Below, in pieces: positions 27,691 through 36,686 of a stretch of 64,000 bases of DNA. The position numbers were made by a program, and so were the translations under genes. The DNA comes from an uncultured Lachnospiraceae bacterium (lineage in GTDB: Bacteria; Bacillota; Clostridia; Lachnospirales; Lachnospiraceae): the NCBI GenBank assembly GCA_900539715.1, contig UQDA01000009.1, forward strand, positions 1-64,000, written 5' to 3'. Each line of letters begins with the position of its first letter. Positions within the stretch are counted from its first letter, which is position 1. The notes beneath the pieces were generated by a model. That model made no database searches. It was not told the DNA's origin and was given only the letters and a program-made list of their open reading frames with translations.

Positions 27691-29109
27691 ATGGCAGGGA
27701 TTGGATTGGAAAATTTGGGAAGTTTGCATACGCTTGTATTCAGCAGCCTGGAGTTTCTGGTCCGATACCTGCCTCTTTTTTTGCTGCTTTTCTTTCTGAC
27801 ACCGTTAAAATACCGTAATTATGTGCTGTTTGCCTATAGTATTATTTTGTACGGGCTGGGTGAGCCAAAGTACGTTCTTGTGCTGTTGGGAATGTGTATG
27901 GTCAATTTTCTGTTCGGCAGATATCTGCAGCCGGAGCGGGTGTCGGAATACATGCAAGGACACAGGGAAGAACGGAAAAGAAAGCTGTGGCTGGGCGTCG
28001 GGGTTGCGTGTAACGCGGGGCTTTTATTGTATTTTAAGATTTCCAATGCGTTTGACGCAAATCTGCTTTTGCCAATGGGAATCAGCTTCTATACATTTAA
28101 AAGTATATCGTATCTGATCGATGTGTATCGGGAGGATTCGAAGGCGGAAACTTCATTTGCAAGGTTCGGTGCATATCTGTGCTGCTTCCCGCAGGTTGTG
28201 TCAGGACCTATCATGCGCTACGGGGATGCGGTGCGCGGATTGGAGCGTGGAAGGCTGTCGTATGCGCGTCTGGAGGACGGGCTGAGGATGCTTGTGGCAG
28301 GGCTTGCGATGAAGGTGCTTTTGGCAGACCGGCTCGGGATTTTATGGAATGATATCCAGACGATAGGATTTGAGAGTATTTCAACGCCGCTTGCATGGCT
28401 TGGAGCCTTCGGATATTCGATGCAGCTTTATTTCGATTTTGCGGGATATTCCCTGATGGCGATTGGAATCGGGGTGATGATAGGCCTTCCCCGGATAAAA
28501 AACTTTGATCAACCGTATTCAGCCCGGTCGGTGAGTGAATTTTACAGAAGATGGCATATGACGCTGGGAAGCTGGTTTCGGGATTATCTTTATATTCCGC
28601 TGGGAGGAAACAGAAAAGGCGCTGTACGGACGGTATTCAACCTGCTGTTCGTGTGGGCGGTGACGGGATTCTGGCATGGCGGCGGGCTGCATTTTGTCGT
28701 GTGGGGACTGGCGCTTGGCGTTTTGATCGTGCTCGAAAAATTTTTCCTTGGGAAATATCTGGCGAAAAGCCGGGTGCTCTCTCATTTGTATGTCCTGTTT
28801 GTGATACCGCTGACATGGGTGATATTCGCAATTCCCACGATGCGGGAAACGGGGAGCTATTTTGCGCGGCTGTTCCCGTTTTTTGGAGTCGGGGAAGCTG
28901 TTAATACGGGAGATTTCTGGAAAGAGTTTCGAGTTTTCTGGCCGGTGCTCCTGGCAGCGGGAGTATTTTGCATCCCGGCGGTCTATAAGTGGTTTGAGCA
29001 CCATAGAAAGAGCAGGATTTTGACAGCAGCGCTGTTCATACTTTTCTGGGTATGCGTATATCAGATATCAAATGCGGCGAACAATCCGTTTATGTATGCG
29101 AATTTCTGA
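27691..29109 (+). CDS. MBOAT family O-acyltransferase
   Basis: A 472-residue membrane-bound O-acyltransferase like AlgI and DltB. The key His lies in VTGFWHGGGLHFVVWG, with YRRWHMTLGSWFRDYLYIPLGG before it, and YFDFAGYSLMAIG further upstream. About ten to eleven helices are visible. These enzymes pass acyl groups from a cytoplasmic donor to a surface polymer, working with a secreted SGNH or DltD-like partner, and one follows here. The target polymer is unknown. There is no dltA or dltC nearby, so D-alanylation of teichoic acid is less likely than O-acetylation. Confidence 0.9.
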   Translation: MAGIGLENLGSLHTLVFSSLEFLVRYLPLFLLLFFLTPLKYRNYVLFAYSIILYGLGEPKYVLVLLGMCMVNFLFGRYLQPERVSEYMQGHREERKRKLWLGVGVACNAGLLLYFKISNAFDANLLLPMGISFYTFKSISYLIDVYREDSKAETSFARFGAYLCCFPQVVSGPIMRYGDAVRGLERGRLSYARLEDGLRMLVAGLAMKVLLADRLGILWNDIQTIGFESISTPLAWLGAFGYSMQLYFDFAGYSLMAIGIGVMIGLPRIKNFDQPYSARSVSEFYRRWHMTLGSWFRDYLYIPLGGNRKGAVRTVFNLLFVWAVTGFWHGGGLHFVVWGLALGVLIVLEKFFLGKYLAKSRVLSHLYVLFVIPLTWVIFAIPTMRETGSYFARLFPFFGVGEAVNTGDFWKEFRVFWPVLLAAGVFCIPAVYKWFEHHRKSRILTAALFILFWVCVYQISNAANNPFMYANF

Positions 29110-29152
29110 TGACAGGGACAAAGTGTGAGGAAGAAAAGAGGATACAGATACG

Positions 29153-30169
29153 ATGAAGTTATGGAAAAAATGTCCGCTCCTGGTTTTGATAGTAGTGAGC
29201 GGGCTGCTCCTTGAGATGATAGGGCTGGCAAACGGGAACGGCGTTTATGCTGATTATCGTCCTGATGGACCTGAGACGCCGGCGATGGCAGCGGTGTTTA
29301 CTGCGGCAAAGGACGGAGTGTTTCCGTGGAGCAATCTGCCCGTGAAAAAAGAGAATGAAGGAGAGATCCCGGAAGATAGCGCAGAAGACGGCGGTCAGGG
29401 GATACAGTCCGGAGAGGGAGACGATCAAGAGGAAAGTGCAGATGGCGGCGAACAGAGCGGAACTGTAGTGTCCGGAAATGATGTGTCGGTATCCGGGAAT
29501 GATGGCGTGAGCGATGTATCCGGGAATACGGCTGGACAGGAGCCTGCTGAAGAGGAACAGGAGACTTACCGCTTTGTGCAGGTAGATGAAAGCTATTTTG
29601 ACGATGCGGCGTTTATCGGAGATTCCCGGACGCAGGGGCTTTTGGAGTACGGAGGTATTGAAGACCGGGCTGCATTTTACTGCAGGACATCATTGACCGT
29701 GTATAACCTGTTTGAAAAGCCGAAAGCATTTATTCAGGATGGAGAGGAAAGAATTACGCTGGAGGAGGCGCTGGCCCGGCATTCCTACAAGAAAATCTAC
29801 CTGATGATCGGTATCAACGAGATGGGTACCGGGACGCCGGAATCGTTTTTCGAGGCGTACGCACGGGCGGTCTATAAGATACGGGAGCTGCAGCCGGATG
29901 CTACTATTTTCCTGCAGAGCATCATGAGAGTAGCGGGAGATAAAAATGCCTCCGATCCTATTTTTAACAATACGAATATTAACATTCGCAATGTGATGAT
30001 AGAAACGCTGGCGAACGGACGGGATATCTTTTACATCGATGTCAACGAGGCAGTGTGTGATGAAAATGGCAACCTGTACGCGGACTGGACGTTCGACCAA
30101 ATCCATTTAAAGGCAAAGTATTATCAGGTATGGAAGGATTACCTTCTGCAGCACGGGATTATGAAGTGA
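29153..30169 (+). CDS. Secreted SGNH hydrolase-like protein
   Basis: A 338-residue protein with an N-terminal signal or anchor (LLVLIVVSGLLLEMIGLA). Residues about 60-135 form an acidic, Gly/Ser/Asp-rich linker with near-repeats of VSGND. The SGNH domain follows: block I FIGDSRTQG, block III IGINEMGTG (Glu in place of the common Asp) and block V DQIHLKAKYY. It is the likely partner of the MBOAT protein, 43 bases upstream, in acylating a surface glycan, as AlgJ or PatB do in other systems. The reaction direction, transferase or esterase, cannot be told. Confidence 0.82.
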   Translation: MKLWKKCPLLVLIVVSGLLLEMIGLANGNGVYADYRPDGPETPAMAAVFTAAKDGVFPWSNLPVKKENEGEIPEDSAEDGGQGIQSGEGDDQEESADGGEQSGTVVSGNDVSVSGNDGVSDVSGNTAGQEPAEEEQETYRFVQVDESYFDDAAFIGDSRTQGLLEYGGIEDRAAFYCRTSLTVYNLFEKPKAFIQDGEERITLEEALARHSYKKIYLMIGINEMGTGTPESFFEAYARAVYKIRELQPDATIFLQSIMRVAGDKNASDPIFNNTNINIRNVMIETLANGRDIFYIDVNEAVCDENGNLYADWTFDQIHLKAKYYQVWKDYLLQHGIMK

Positions 30170-30188
30170 TAAACAGGAAAAATTTTTC

Positions 30189-30217
30189 TTGACAAATGCA
30201 GGGGTGGTCTGTATAAT
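30189..30217 (+). promoter_or_regulatory. Strong promoter of the yceD-rpmF unit
   Basis: Perfect TTGACA and TATAAT with a 17-base spacer. Confidence 0.9.
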
Positions 30218-30272
30218 TTGATGAGTATGGACGAAGTCCAGTCGGATTTTGTCCTATCGTTAGGAGTATGCT

Positions 30273-30797
30273 ATGTTAGTGAATGTGACAGATGTATTTA
30301 CATCCGAAGGCAAAGTTATCAGTCGGGAGTTTCCTTTTGAACGTACGGTACTCGTACATGAGGGGACAGAGTTTCCGGTAAAGGACAGCAGCGCAGTGAG
30401 CCTGAAGCTGAGCAATACTGCACAAGGGAAAGCCCTTGCAGAGGCGTCGGTAAAGCTGGTTGTGTCTATTCCTTGCGATCGTTGCCTGAATGAAGTGGAG
30501 TATCCGATGGAACTGAATATCAGCAGAGAGGTGTGCGCCCCTGACCGGGCAGACGCTGAATCGCTGGAGGAACAGGATGCTTTTATGGAAGGTTACTCGC
30601 TGAATATAGATAGTCTGATCGATAATGAGATTACGACAAGCTGGCCTATGAAGGTGTTGTGCAGACCAGACTGCAAGGGACTGTGTCCTGTCTGCGGGAA
30701 GGATTTGAACACGGGAGCGTGCGGATGTGATACGTTTGTTCCCGATCCGAGGATGGCGGCAATTATGGATGTCTTTAACGCGAATAAGGAGGTGTAA
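30273..30797 (+). CDS. YceD/DUF177 family protein
   Basis: A 174-residue protein of the DUF177 (YceD) family, which lies next to rpmF in most bacteria and has been linked to 23S rRNA accumulation. Cysteines CDRC near residue 69 and CRPDCKGLCPVCGKDL followed by CGCD near the C-terminus form likely zinc sites. The gap to rpmF is two bases, so the two are coupled. Confidence 0.88.
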   Translation: MLVNVTDVFTSEGKVISREFPFERTVLVHEGTEFPVKDSSAVSLKLSNTAQGKALAEASVKLVVSIPCDRCLNEVEYPMELNISREVCAPDRADAESLEEQDAFMEGYSLNIDSLIDNEITTSWPMKVLCRPDCKGLCPVCGKDLNTGACGCDTFVPDPRMAAIMDVFNANKEV

Positions 30798-30799
30798 CG

Positions 30800-30982
30800 A
30801 TGTCTATCTGTCCTAAGAATAAGTCTTCCAAGTCCAGAAGAGATAAGAGACGGGCGAATTGGAAAATGAGCGCACCCACTCTGGTGAAGTGCAGCAAATG
30901 TGGCGCACTGATGATGCCTCATAGAGTCTGCAAGGCATGTGGTTCTTACAACAAGCGCGAAATCGTTAAGGTTGAAGCGTAA
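30800..30982 (+). CDS. rpmF: 50S ribosomal protein L32
   Basis: A 60-residue ribosomal protein that starts MSICPKNKSSKSRRDKRRAN and carries a zinc ribbon of two CxxC pairs (CSKCG and CKACG). The zinc-binding form is the common C+ version. The Shine-Dalgarno GGAGGTG lies in the end of the upstream gene. Confidence 0.97.
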   Translation: MSICPKNKSSKSRRDKRRANWKMSAPTLVKCSKCGALMMPHRVCKACGSYNKREIVKVEA

Positions 30983-30999
30983 ATAATGCAAACCGAACT

Positions 31000-31028
31000 G
31001 GCTTCCGGGTTTTCCGGGGGCCTTTTTT
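31000..31028 (+). terminator. Terminator after rpmF
   Basis: GGCTTCCGG pairs with CCGGGGGCC, followed by six T. Confidence 0.85.
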
Positions 31029-31041
31029 CTTATGCAACAGT

Positions 31042-31070
31042 TTGACTTTTTTGTCTGATTTTAGTATAGT
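31042..31070 (+). promoter_or_regulatory. Promoter of plsX
   Basis: TTGACT and TATAGT with a 17-base spacer, about 70 bases before plsX. Confidence 0.78.
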
Positions 31071-31140
31071 AAAAGATAATGTATTACAGTGTCCCTGCCC
31101 GTAAAAGACGGGGCAAAAGAGAGGAAAGGTTGGAAGCAAA

Positions 31141-32160
31141 ATGGCTGATTTGGTTAGAGTTGCCGTGGATGCCATGGGCGGCGACAACGCTCCGGCAGAG
31201 GTGGTAAAAGGAGCAGTTGAGGCGGCTTGTACAAGCGACCGCGTAAAGGTATGTCTTGTTGGAAGAGAAGAAGATATTAAGAAGGAACTGTCCGCATATT
31301 CTTATCCGGCAGAGAGAGTAGAGATTGTACATGCTTCAGAGGTGATAGAAACTGGTGAACCTCCCGTTATTGCAATCAGGGGGAAGAAGGATTCTTCCAT
31401 CGTAAAGGGATTGAATCTCGTAAAAGCGGGAGAATGCGATGCATTCGTATCTGCGGGTTCTACAGGAGCGGTTTTGGTCGGAGGACAGGTTTTGGTAGGA
31501 AGGGCAAAAGGAGTGGAACGTCCGCCGCTTGCCCCGCTGATACCGACGCAGAAAGGATGTTCATTGCTGATAGACTGCGGCGCAAATGTGGATGCACGTC
31601 CCTCTCATCTGGTGCAGTTTGCGCGGATGGGCTCTATTTATATGGAAAATGTTGTGGGAGTCAAAAATCCGAAGGTCGCTATCGTCAATATCGGCGCTGA
31701 GGAGGAAAAGGGCAATGCTCTTGTAAAAGAGACTTATCCGCTGTTGAAGGAGTGCAGGGACATCAATTTTATCGGAAGCATCGAAGCGCGTGATATCCCG
31801 GCGGGGATGGCGGATGTTATCGTGTGCGAAGCGTTTGTAGGAAACGTGATATTGAAACTGTATGAGGGCGTGGGCGGCACGCTTATCAAAATGGTAAAAC
31901 AGGGGATGATGACAAGCCTTCGTTCCAAAATAGGAGCGCTCCTTGTTAAGCCCGCTTTAAAAAAGACGCTGAAGACCTTTGATTTGGAAGAGTACGGCGG
32001 TGCGCCGCTGCTGGGATTAAAGGGGCTTGTGGTAAAAACGCACGGCAGCTCTAAAGCGATCGAAGTAAAAAATACCATACTGCAGTGTATCACCTTTAAA
32101 GAACAGAATATTATCGGAAAGATTTCTGAAAGTATTGCGAAGGCGAAGGAAGAAGGTTGA
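31141..32160 (+). CDS. plsX: Phosphate acyltransferase PlsX
   Basis: Makes acyl-phosphate from acyl-ACP for phospholipid synthesis with PlsY. The 339-residue protein has the N-terminal VAVDAMGGDNAPAEVVKGA motif and the later FVSAGSTGAVLVGG and LGLKGLVVKTHGSSK segments normal for the family. acpP follows within a few bases, giving enzyme and carrier from one mRNA. Confidence 0.95.
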   Translation: MADLVRVAVDAMGGDNAPAEVVKGAVEAACTSDRVKVCLVGREEDIKKELSAYSYPAERVEIVHASEVIETGEPPVIAIRGKKDSSIVKGLNLVKAGECDAFVSAGSTGAVLVGGQVLVGRAKGVERPPLAPLIPTQKGCSLLIDCGANVDARPSHLVQFARMGSIYMENVVGVKNPKVAIVNIGAEEEKGNALVKETYPLLKECRDINFIGSIEARDIPAGMADVIVCEAFVGNVILKLYEGVGGTLIKMVKQGMMTSLRSKIGALLVKPALKKTLKTFDLEEYGGAPLLGLKGLVVKTHGSSKAIEVKNTILQCITFKEQNIIGKISESIAKAKEEG

Positions 32161-32165
32161 CCGGT

Positions 32166-32399
32166 ATGGAGCTGGAAAAGTTAAAGCATATCATTGCAGA
32201 GGTGTTGAGCGTAGACCCGAGAGAAGTGACGGAGGATACCTCTTTTGTGGATGATTTGTGCGCGGATTCCCTGGATGTATATCAGATAGTCATGGGGATC
32301 GAAGAGATTTTTGATATTGAGGTGGATGCCGAAGCGGCGGCACAGATATCCACAGTTGGTGAAGCTGTGGAATTGATAAAAAATACGAGAAGCGAGTGA
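32166..32399 (+). CDS. acpP: Acyl carrier protein
   Basis: A 77-residue acidic carrier. The phosphopantetheine Ser lies in ADSLDVYQIV, with helix II residues MGIEEIFDIEV after it. The ATG at 32166 is chosen because AAGAAGG stands about ten bases before it; TTG at 32157 would overlap the plsX stop. It carries fatty acyl chains and would need a phosphopantetheinyl transferase such as the one at 340 or an AcpS elsewhere. Confidence 0.95.
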   Translation: MELEKLKHIIAEVLSVDPREVTEDTSFVDDLCADSLDVYQIVMGIEEIFDIEVDAEAAAQISTVGEAVELIKNTRSE

Positions 32400-32404
32400 A
32401 AAAA

Positions 32405-33097
32405 ATGGCTGGGGAATATACGATAGATGGGTTGGAAAAAAAGATAGGCTATCGCTTTAAGGATAAGAGTCTGTTAAAACAGGCTCTTACCCACAGCTCG
32501 TATGCGAACGAGCAGCGTATCAATAAGTTAAAGGATTACGAACGGCTGGAATTTTTAGGGGATGCTGTGCTGGAGCTGATTTCCAGCGATTTTTTATTCC
32601 ATGAAAATCCCCAGATGCCGGAAGGAAAGCTCACCAAGCTGCGTTCCTCCATGGTATGTGAGCCGGCACTTGCTTATTGTGCCAGAGACCTGGAATTGGG
32701 ACAGTATATGCTTTTGGGAAAGGGAGAGGAAGCGACCGGCGGCCGCATGAGGGATTCTATTACCTCAGACGGTATGGAGGCAGTGATAGGCGCTCTGTAT
32801 TTGGATGGGGGTTTTTCGGCGGCTCACGATTTTATCCACAGATTTGTTCTTTCCGATCTCGAAAATAAAATTCTGTTTTATGACAGCAAGACCGTGCTTC
32901 AGGAGCTTTTACAGGCTGAAGGCGGCGGAGATTTTTCCTATGTCCTGAAAGGGGAAGAAGGGCCCGACCACGACAAGGCGTTCTGGGTGGAAGCGACGCT
33001 GAACGGCGAGACGATAGGGAGCGGAAAAGGAAGAACAAAAAAAGCGGCGGAGCAGCAGGCGGCATACGAGGCTATCTTAAAGCTCAGAGGCCGTTAA
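32405..33097 (+). CDS. rnc: Ribonuclease III
   Basis: Cuts double-stranded RNA in rRNA maturation and mRNA turnover. The 230-residue product has the RNase III signature YERLEFLGDAVLEL (with catalytic acids), a second catalytic cluster (DGMEAVIGALYLDGG) and a C-terminal double-stranded RNA-binding domain ending GRTKKAAEQQAAYEAI. The ATG at 32405 is used; GTG at 32396, overlapping the acpP stop, is an alternative that adds three residues. Confidence 0.95.
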   Translation: MAGEYTIDGLEKKIGYRFKDKSLLKQALTHSSYANEQRINKLKDYERLEFLGDAVLELISSDFLFHENPQMPEGKLTKLRSSMVCEPALAYCARDLELGQYMLLGKGEEATGGRMRDSITSDGMEAVIGALYLDGGFSAAHDFIHRFVLSDLENKILFYDSKTVLQELLQAEGGGDFSYVLKGEEGPDHDKAFWVEATLNGETIGSGKGRTKKAAEQQAAYEAILKLRGR

Positions 33098-33112
33098 GGA
33101 GCAAAAGAAGGT

Positions 33113-36100
33113 ATGTATTTAAAAAGCATTGAAATACACGGGTTTAAATCCTTTGCCAACAAGATACTGTTTGAATTTCACAATGGAATCACCGGGATTG
33201 TCGGACCAAACGGCAGCGGAAAGAGTAACGTGGCGGATGCGGTGCGCTGGGTGCTTGGTGAACAGCGGATAAAGCAGCTGCGCGGCGCGTCTATGCAAGA
33301 TGTTATTTTTTCCGGTACCGAATTGAGAAAGCCGCTGGGCTATGCATATGTGGCAATTACGCTGGATAACAGCGACCATCAGCTTTCCATCGATTATGAT
33401 GAAGTGACTGTTGCGAGGCGGCTGTACCGTTCCGGTGAGAGTGAGTATCTTATCAACGGAACGCCCTGCCGCCTGAAAGATGTGAATGAGCTTTTTTACG
33501 ATACAGGTATCGGTAAAGAGGGCTATTCCATTATCGGTCAGGGGCAGATAGATAAGGTTTTGAGCGGACGTCCGGAGGAGAGGCGGGAGCTGTTTGATGA
33601 GGCGGCGGGAATCGTAAAGTTCAAGCGGCGTAAGGAAGCATCAGTTAAAAAGCTGGAAGCAGAGCAGCAAAATCTGCTGCGTGTGACGGACATACTTTCA
33701 GAGCTGGAAAAACAGGTAGAGCCGTTAGAGAAGCAGGCGGAAAAGGCACGCGTTTATCTGAAATATAAAGAAGAGCTGAAAGCACTGGATGTCAATGTGT
33801 TTTTGATGGAAAGTGAGAAGACGCGCGCGCAGTTAAAAGATACCGATGAAAAATACGGCATAGCTGTGGGCGATTTGAAAGAAACCTCCCAAAAGTATGA
33901 GGGGATAAAGGAAGAGTATGACCGTATTGCCGCAAAGATAGAGGAATTGGAAAAAAGTATGGAGGAGGACCGTGCAAAACTGACGGATACGTCTGTCATG
34001 CGCGGAAAGCTCGAGGGAGAGATAGCTGTCCTTCAGGAAAAGATACGTTCTATCCATAGCAATGAGGCGCATCTTCAAAACCGCAGGGAGACACTTACCG
34101 GGGAGATAACGGCCAGAAATCTGGACAGGGAAAAGCTGCTTTCAGAGCGCGCGGGTATCGATGCACGGCTTTTTGAGCTGTCCTCGAAACGGGACAGAGC
34201 CGCAGCTGATCTGAAAGGGGTTCAGGAACATATAGCAGAGCTGAACGCTTCGATTGAGGCGGGGAAAAACGCTATTATTTCCAATCTGAACGAACGGGCA
34301 CAGATAAAGACGAGGATAGGGCGTCAGGATACGATGCTGGAACAGGCGCAGATAAGGCGGGCAGAATTGAATTCCCGGCTGCTGCGCGCAAAATCCGATG
34401 AAGTGCAGCAGGAAGAAAATCTGAAAGAGCTGCAGGATATTTTTTCGGCGGTCAGCAGCGAGATAGACGGACTGAATAATGCGCAGGCGCTGAAGGAAGA
34501 GGAGATTTCCGATATCCGGGAAAAGATGGCTCAGAAAGATAAGGAACTGCGCGACCGACAGGTCTTGTATCATCAGGACAAGTCGAAGCTGGAGGCGGTC
34601 AGCAATCTGACCGAGCGCTATGAGGGATACGGCGGCTCTATTCGTCGCGTTATGGAGCAGAAAGAAAAAAATCCCGGCATTATCGGCGTAGTGGCAGATA
34701 TCGTTAAGGTAGAAAAAAAATATGAAACCGCAATAGAGACGGCTCTTGGCGGCAGTATCCAGAATATCGTGACAGATAATGAGGAAACTGCTAAACGTAT
34801 GATAGGCTTTTTAAAGCAGACGAAAGCGGGACGCGCAACATTCCTGCCGCTGAACAGTATTAAAAATGCGCAGGAATTCAGACAGAAGGACGCCTTAAAG
34901 GAACCCGGGGTACTGGGATTGGCGCATACGCTCGTGCATACGGATGAGGCATATTCCGATGTGGCGAGGTCGCTCCTTGGCAGGATAGTCGTGGTGGACC
35001 AGGTGGACAACGCGACAAGGCTCGCCCGTAAATACGGTTACAGCCTTCGTATCGTGACGCTGGAAGGAGAGTCCTTATCTCCGGGCGGTTCCATCAGCGG
35101 CGGCGCGTTTAAAAACAGCAGCAACCTTTTGGGGCGGCGCAGAGAAATGGATGAGCTGGAGCAAAAGGTCAAAAAGCATCTAGAAGCGATAGACCTTCTT
35201 TTAAATGAGATAGAGGAGATCAAAAAGAGCCGGAATGCGATGCGGATGGAGCTGGAGGAAATAAAGCGCACTCTGCAGGAGGCGTTCATCCGTCAGAACA
35301 CGGCACGTTTAAATGTGCAGGCGGCGCAGGAAAAGCGCAGTCAGACCGAGGCAGGTTATACCGGCCTGAAAAAAGAAGAGGGAGAGATCGAGGAGCAGGT
35401 GCATCAGCTGAAACAGGAAAAGGTGGATACGCAAAAGGAACTGACAGCATCTGAGATTTTCGAAAAAGAGACAGAAGATAAGATAGAAGAGCTGACGAGT
35501 CTGCTGAATGAAAAGCGCAGGGAAGAATCGGCTCAGACGGCGGCGCTTAACGAAAAAGAGCTGGAGGTCGAGAAGATAAGGCAGCAGTCAGGCTTTTATC
35601 AGACGAACGAAGAGAGACTGACGGGTGAGATAGAGCGCTATGAAAAAGAGCTGGAAGAAGTAGTGCAGAGTCTGACCGACGGCGTAGAGGAAGCAGCCCG
35701 GAAAGAAGATAATATTAAAGAGCTGCAAAGAACGATAGAGGCTTCCAGAATGGCACAGAGCGATGCACAGGAAAAGCTTTCGTCCGATGTAAAGCGCCGG
35801 GAAGAGCTTGCCGGAAAACAGAAAAACTTTTTTGCAGAGAGAGAAGAGCTGTCCGCGAGGATGAGCGCGCTGGATAAGGAAGTATATCGCCTGAATGCCC
35901 AGAAGGAAAAGCTGGAAGAGTCGATGGAAAACCAGATAGATTATATGTGGAACGAGTATGAAATCACTCTGCGCGATGCGGTCTTGCTGCGGAATGAAAC
36001 AATGACAGACCTTGCTGTAATGAAAAAGCAGACGGCGGAGGTAAAGGATGCCATTCGCGGACTGGGCGATGTCAATGTAAACGCCATTGAGGATTACAAA

Positions 36101-36673
36101 AGCCTGATGGAGAGATACACGTTTTTAAAAACCCAGCATGACGACCTGGTGGAAGCTGAAAAGACGCTGGAGCGTATCGTTGTGGAGCTTGATGAAGCAA
36201 TGCGGCGTCAATTTAAAGAGAAATTCAGTGAAATAGGACGGGAATTTGATAAAGTATTCAAAGAACTGTTTGGAGGGGGAAAGGGCACGCTTGAGCTGAT
36301 GGAGGATGAGGACATTCTGGAGGCGGGCATCCGTATCATTGCGCAGCCTCCGGGGAAAAAGCTTCAGAATATGATGCAGCTTTCCGGTGGAGAAAAGGCG
36401 CTGACTGCCATCTCCCTGCTGTTTGCCATTCAGAACCTGAAGCCTTCGCCTTTTTGTCTGCTGGACGAGATAGAAGCGGCTCTGGATGACAGCAATGTGG
36501 GACGCTATGCGAAATATCTGCATAAGCTGACGGCGCATACCCAGTTTATTGTCATCACCCACAGAAGAGGGACGATGGAAGCGGCGGACAGGCTTTACGG
36601 TATAACGATGCAGGAAAAGGGCGTGTCTACGCTGGTCAGCGTAAATCTTATCGATAAGGATCTGACGGATTAA
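33113..36673 (+). CDS. smc: Chromosome segregation protein SMC
   Basis: A 1186-residue condensin ATPase. The N-terminal head has Walker A GPNGSGKSN; two long coiled coils (roughly residues 170-500 and 680-1000) flank a hinge with the Gly-rich SPGGSISGGAF end; the C-terminal head has the signature LSGGEKALTAISLL and Walker B CLLDEIEAALDD. It compacts and separates chromosomes with ScpA and ScpB, which are not in the window. The order rnc-smc-ftsY is a conserved Bacillota arrangement. Confidence 0.97.
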   Translation: MYLKSIEIHGFKSFANKILFEFHNGITGIVGPNGSGKSNVADAVRWVLGEQRIKQLRGASMQDVIFSGTELRKPLGYAYVAITLDNSDHQLSIDYDEVTVARRLYRSGESEYLINGTPCRLKDVNELFYDTGIGKEGYSIIGQGQIDKVLSGRPEERRELFDEAAGIVKFKRRKEASVKKLEAEQQNLLRVTDILSELEKQVEPLEKQAEKARVYLKYKEELKALDVNVFLMESEKTRAQLKDTDEKYGIAVGDLKETSQKYEGIKEEYDRIAAKIEELEKSMEEDRAKLTDTSVMRGKLEGEIAVLQEKIRSIHSNEAHLQNRRETLTGEITARNLDREKLLSERAGIDARLFELSSKRDRAAADLKGVQEHIAELNASIEAGKNAIISNLNERAQIKTRIGRQDTMLEQAQIRRAELNSRLLRAKSDEVQQEENLKELQDIFSAVSSEIDGLNNAQALKEEEISDIREKMAQKDKELRDRQVLYHQDKSKLEAVSNLTERYEGYGGSIRRVMEQKEKNPGIIGVVADIVKVEKKYETAIETALGGSIQNIVTDNEETAKRMIGFLKQTKAGRATFLPLNSIKNAQEFRQKDALKEPGVLGLAHTLVHTDEAYSDVARSLLGRIVVVDQVDNATRLARKYGYSLRIVTLEGESLSPGGSISGGAFKNSSNLLGRRREMDELEQKVKKHLEAIDLLLNEIEEIKKSRNAMRMELEEIKRTLQEAFIRQNTARLNVQAAQEKRSQTEAGYTGLKKEEGEIEEQVHQLKQEKVDTQKELTASEIFEKETEDKIEELTSLLNEKRREESAQTAALNEKELEVEKIRQQSGFYQTNEERLTGEIERYEKELEEVVQSLTDGVEEAARKEDNIKELQRTIEASRMAQSDAQEKLSSDVKRREELAGKQKNFFAEREELSARMSALDKEVYRLNAQKEKLEESMENQIDYMWNEYEITLRDAVLLRNETMTDLAVMKKQTAEVKDAIRGLGDVNVNAIEDYKSLMERYTFLKTQHDDLVEAEKTLERIVVELDEAMRRQFKEKFSEIGREFDKVFKELFGGGKGTLELMEDEDILEAGIRIIAQPPGKKLQNMMQLSGGEKALTAISLLFAIQNLKPSPFCLLDEIEAALDDSNVGRYAKYLHKLTAHTQFIVITHRRGTMEAADRLYGITMQEKGVSTLVSVNLIDKDLTD

Positions 36674-36686
36674 AAGGAGAAATTGC

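Noticed and set aside
27691..30169. dlt-type D-alanylation operon
   Set aside because: There is an MBOAT protein and an SGNH protein but no D-alanine ligase or DltC carrier nearby.
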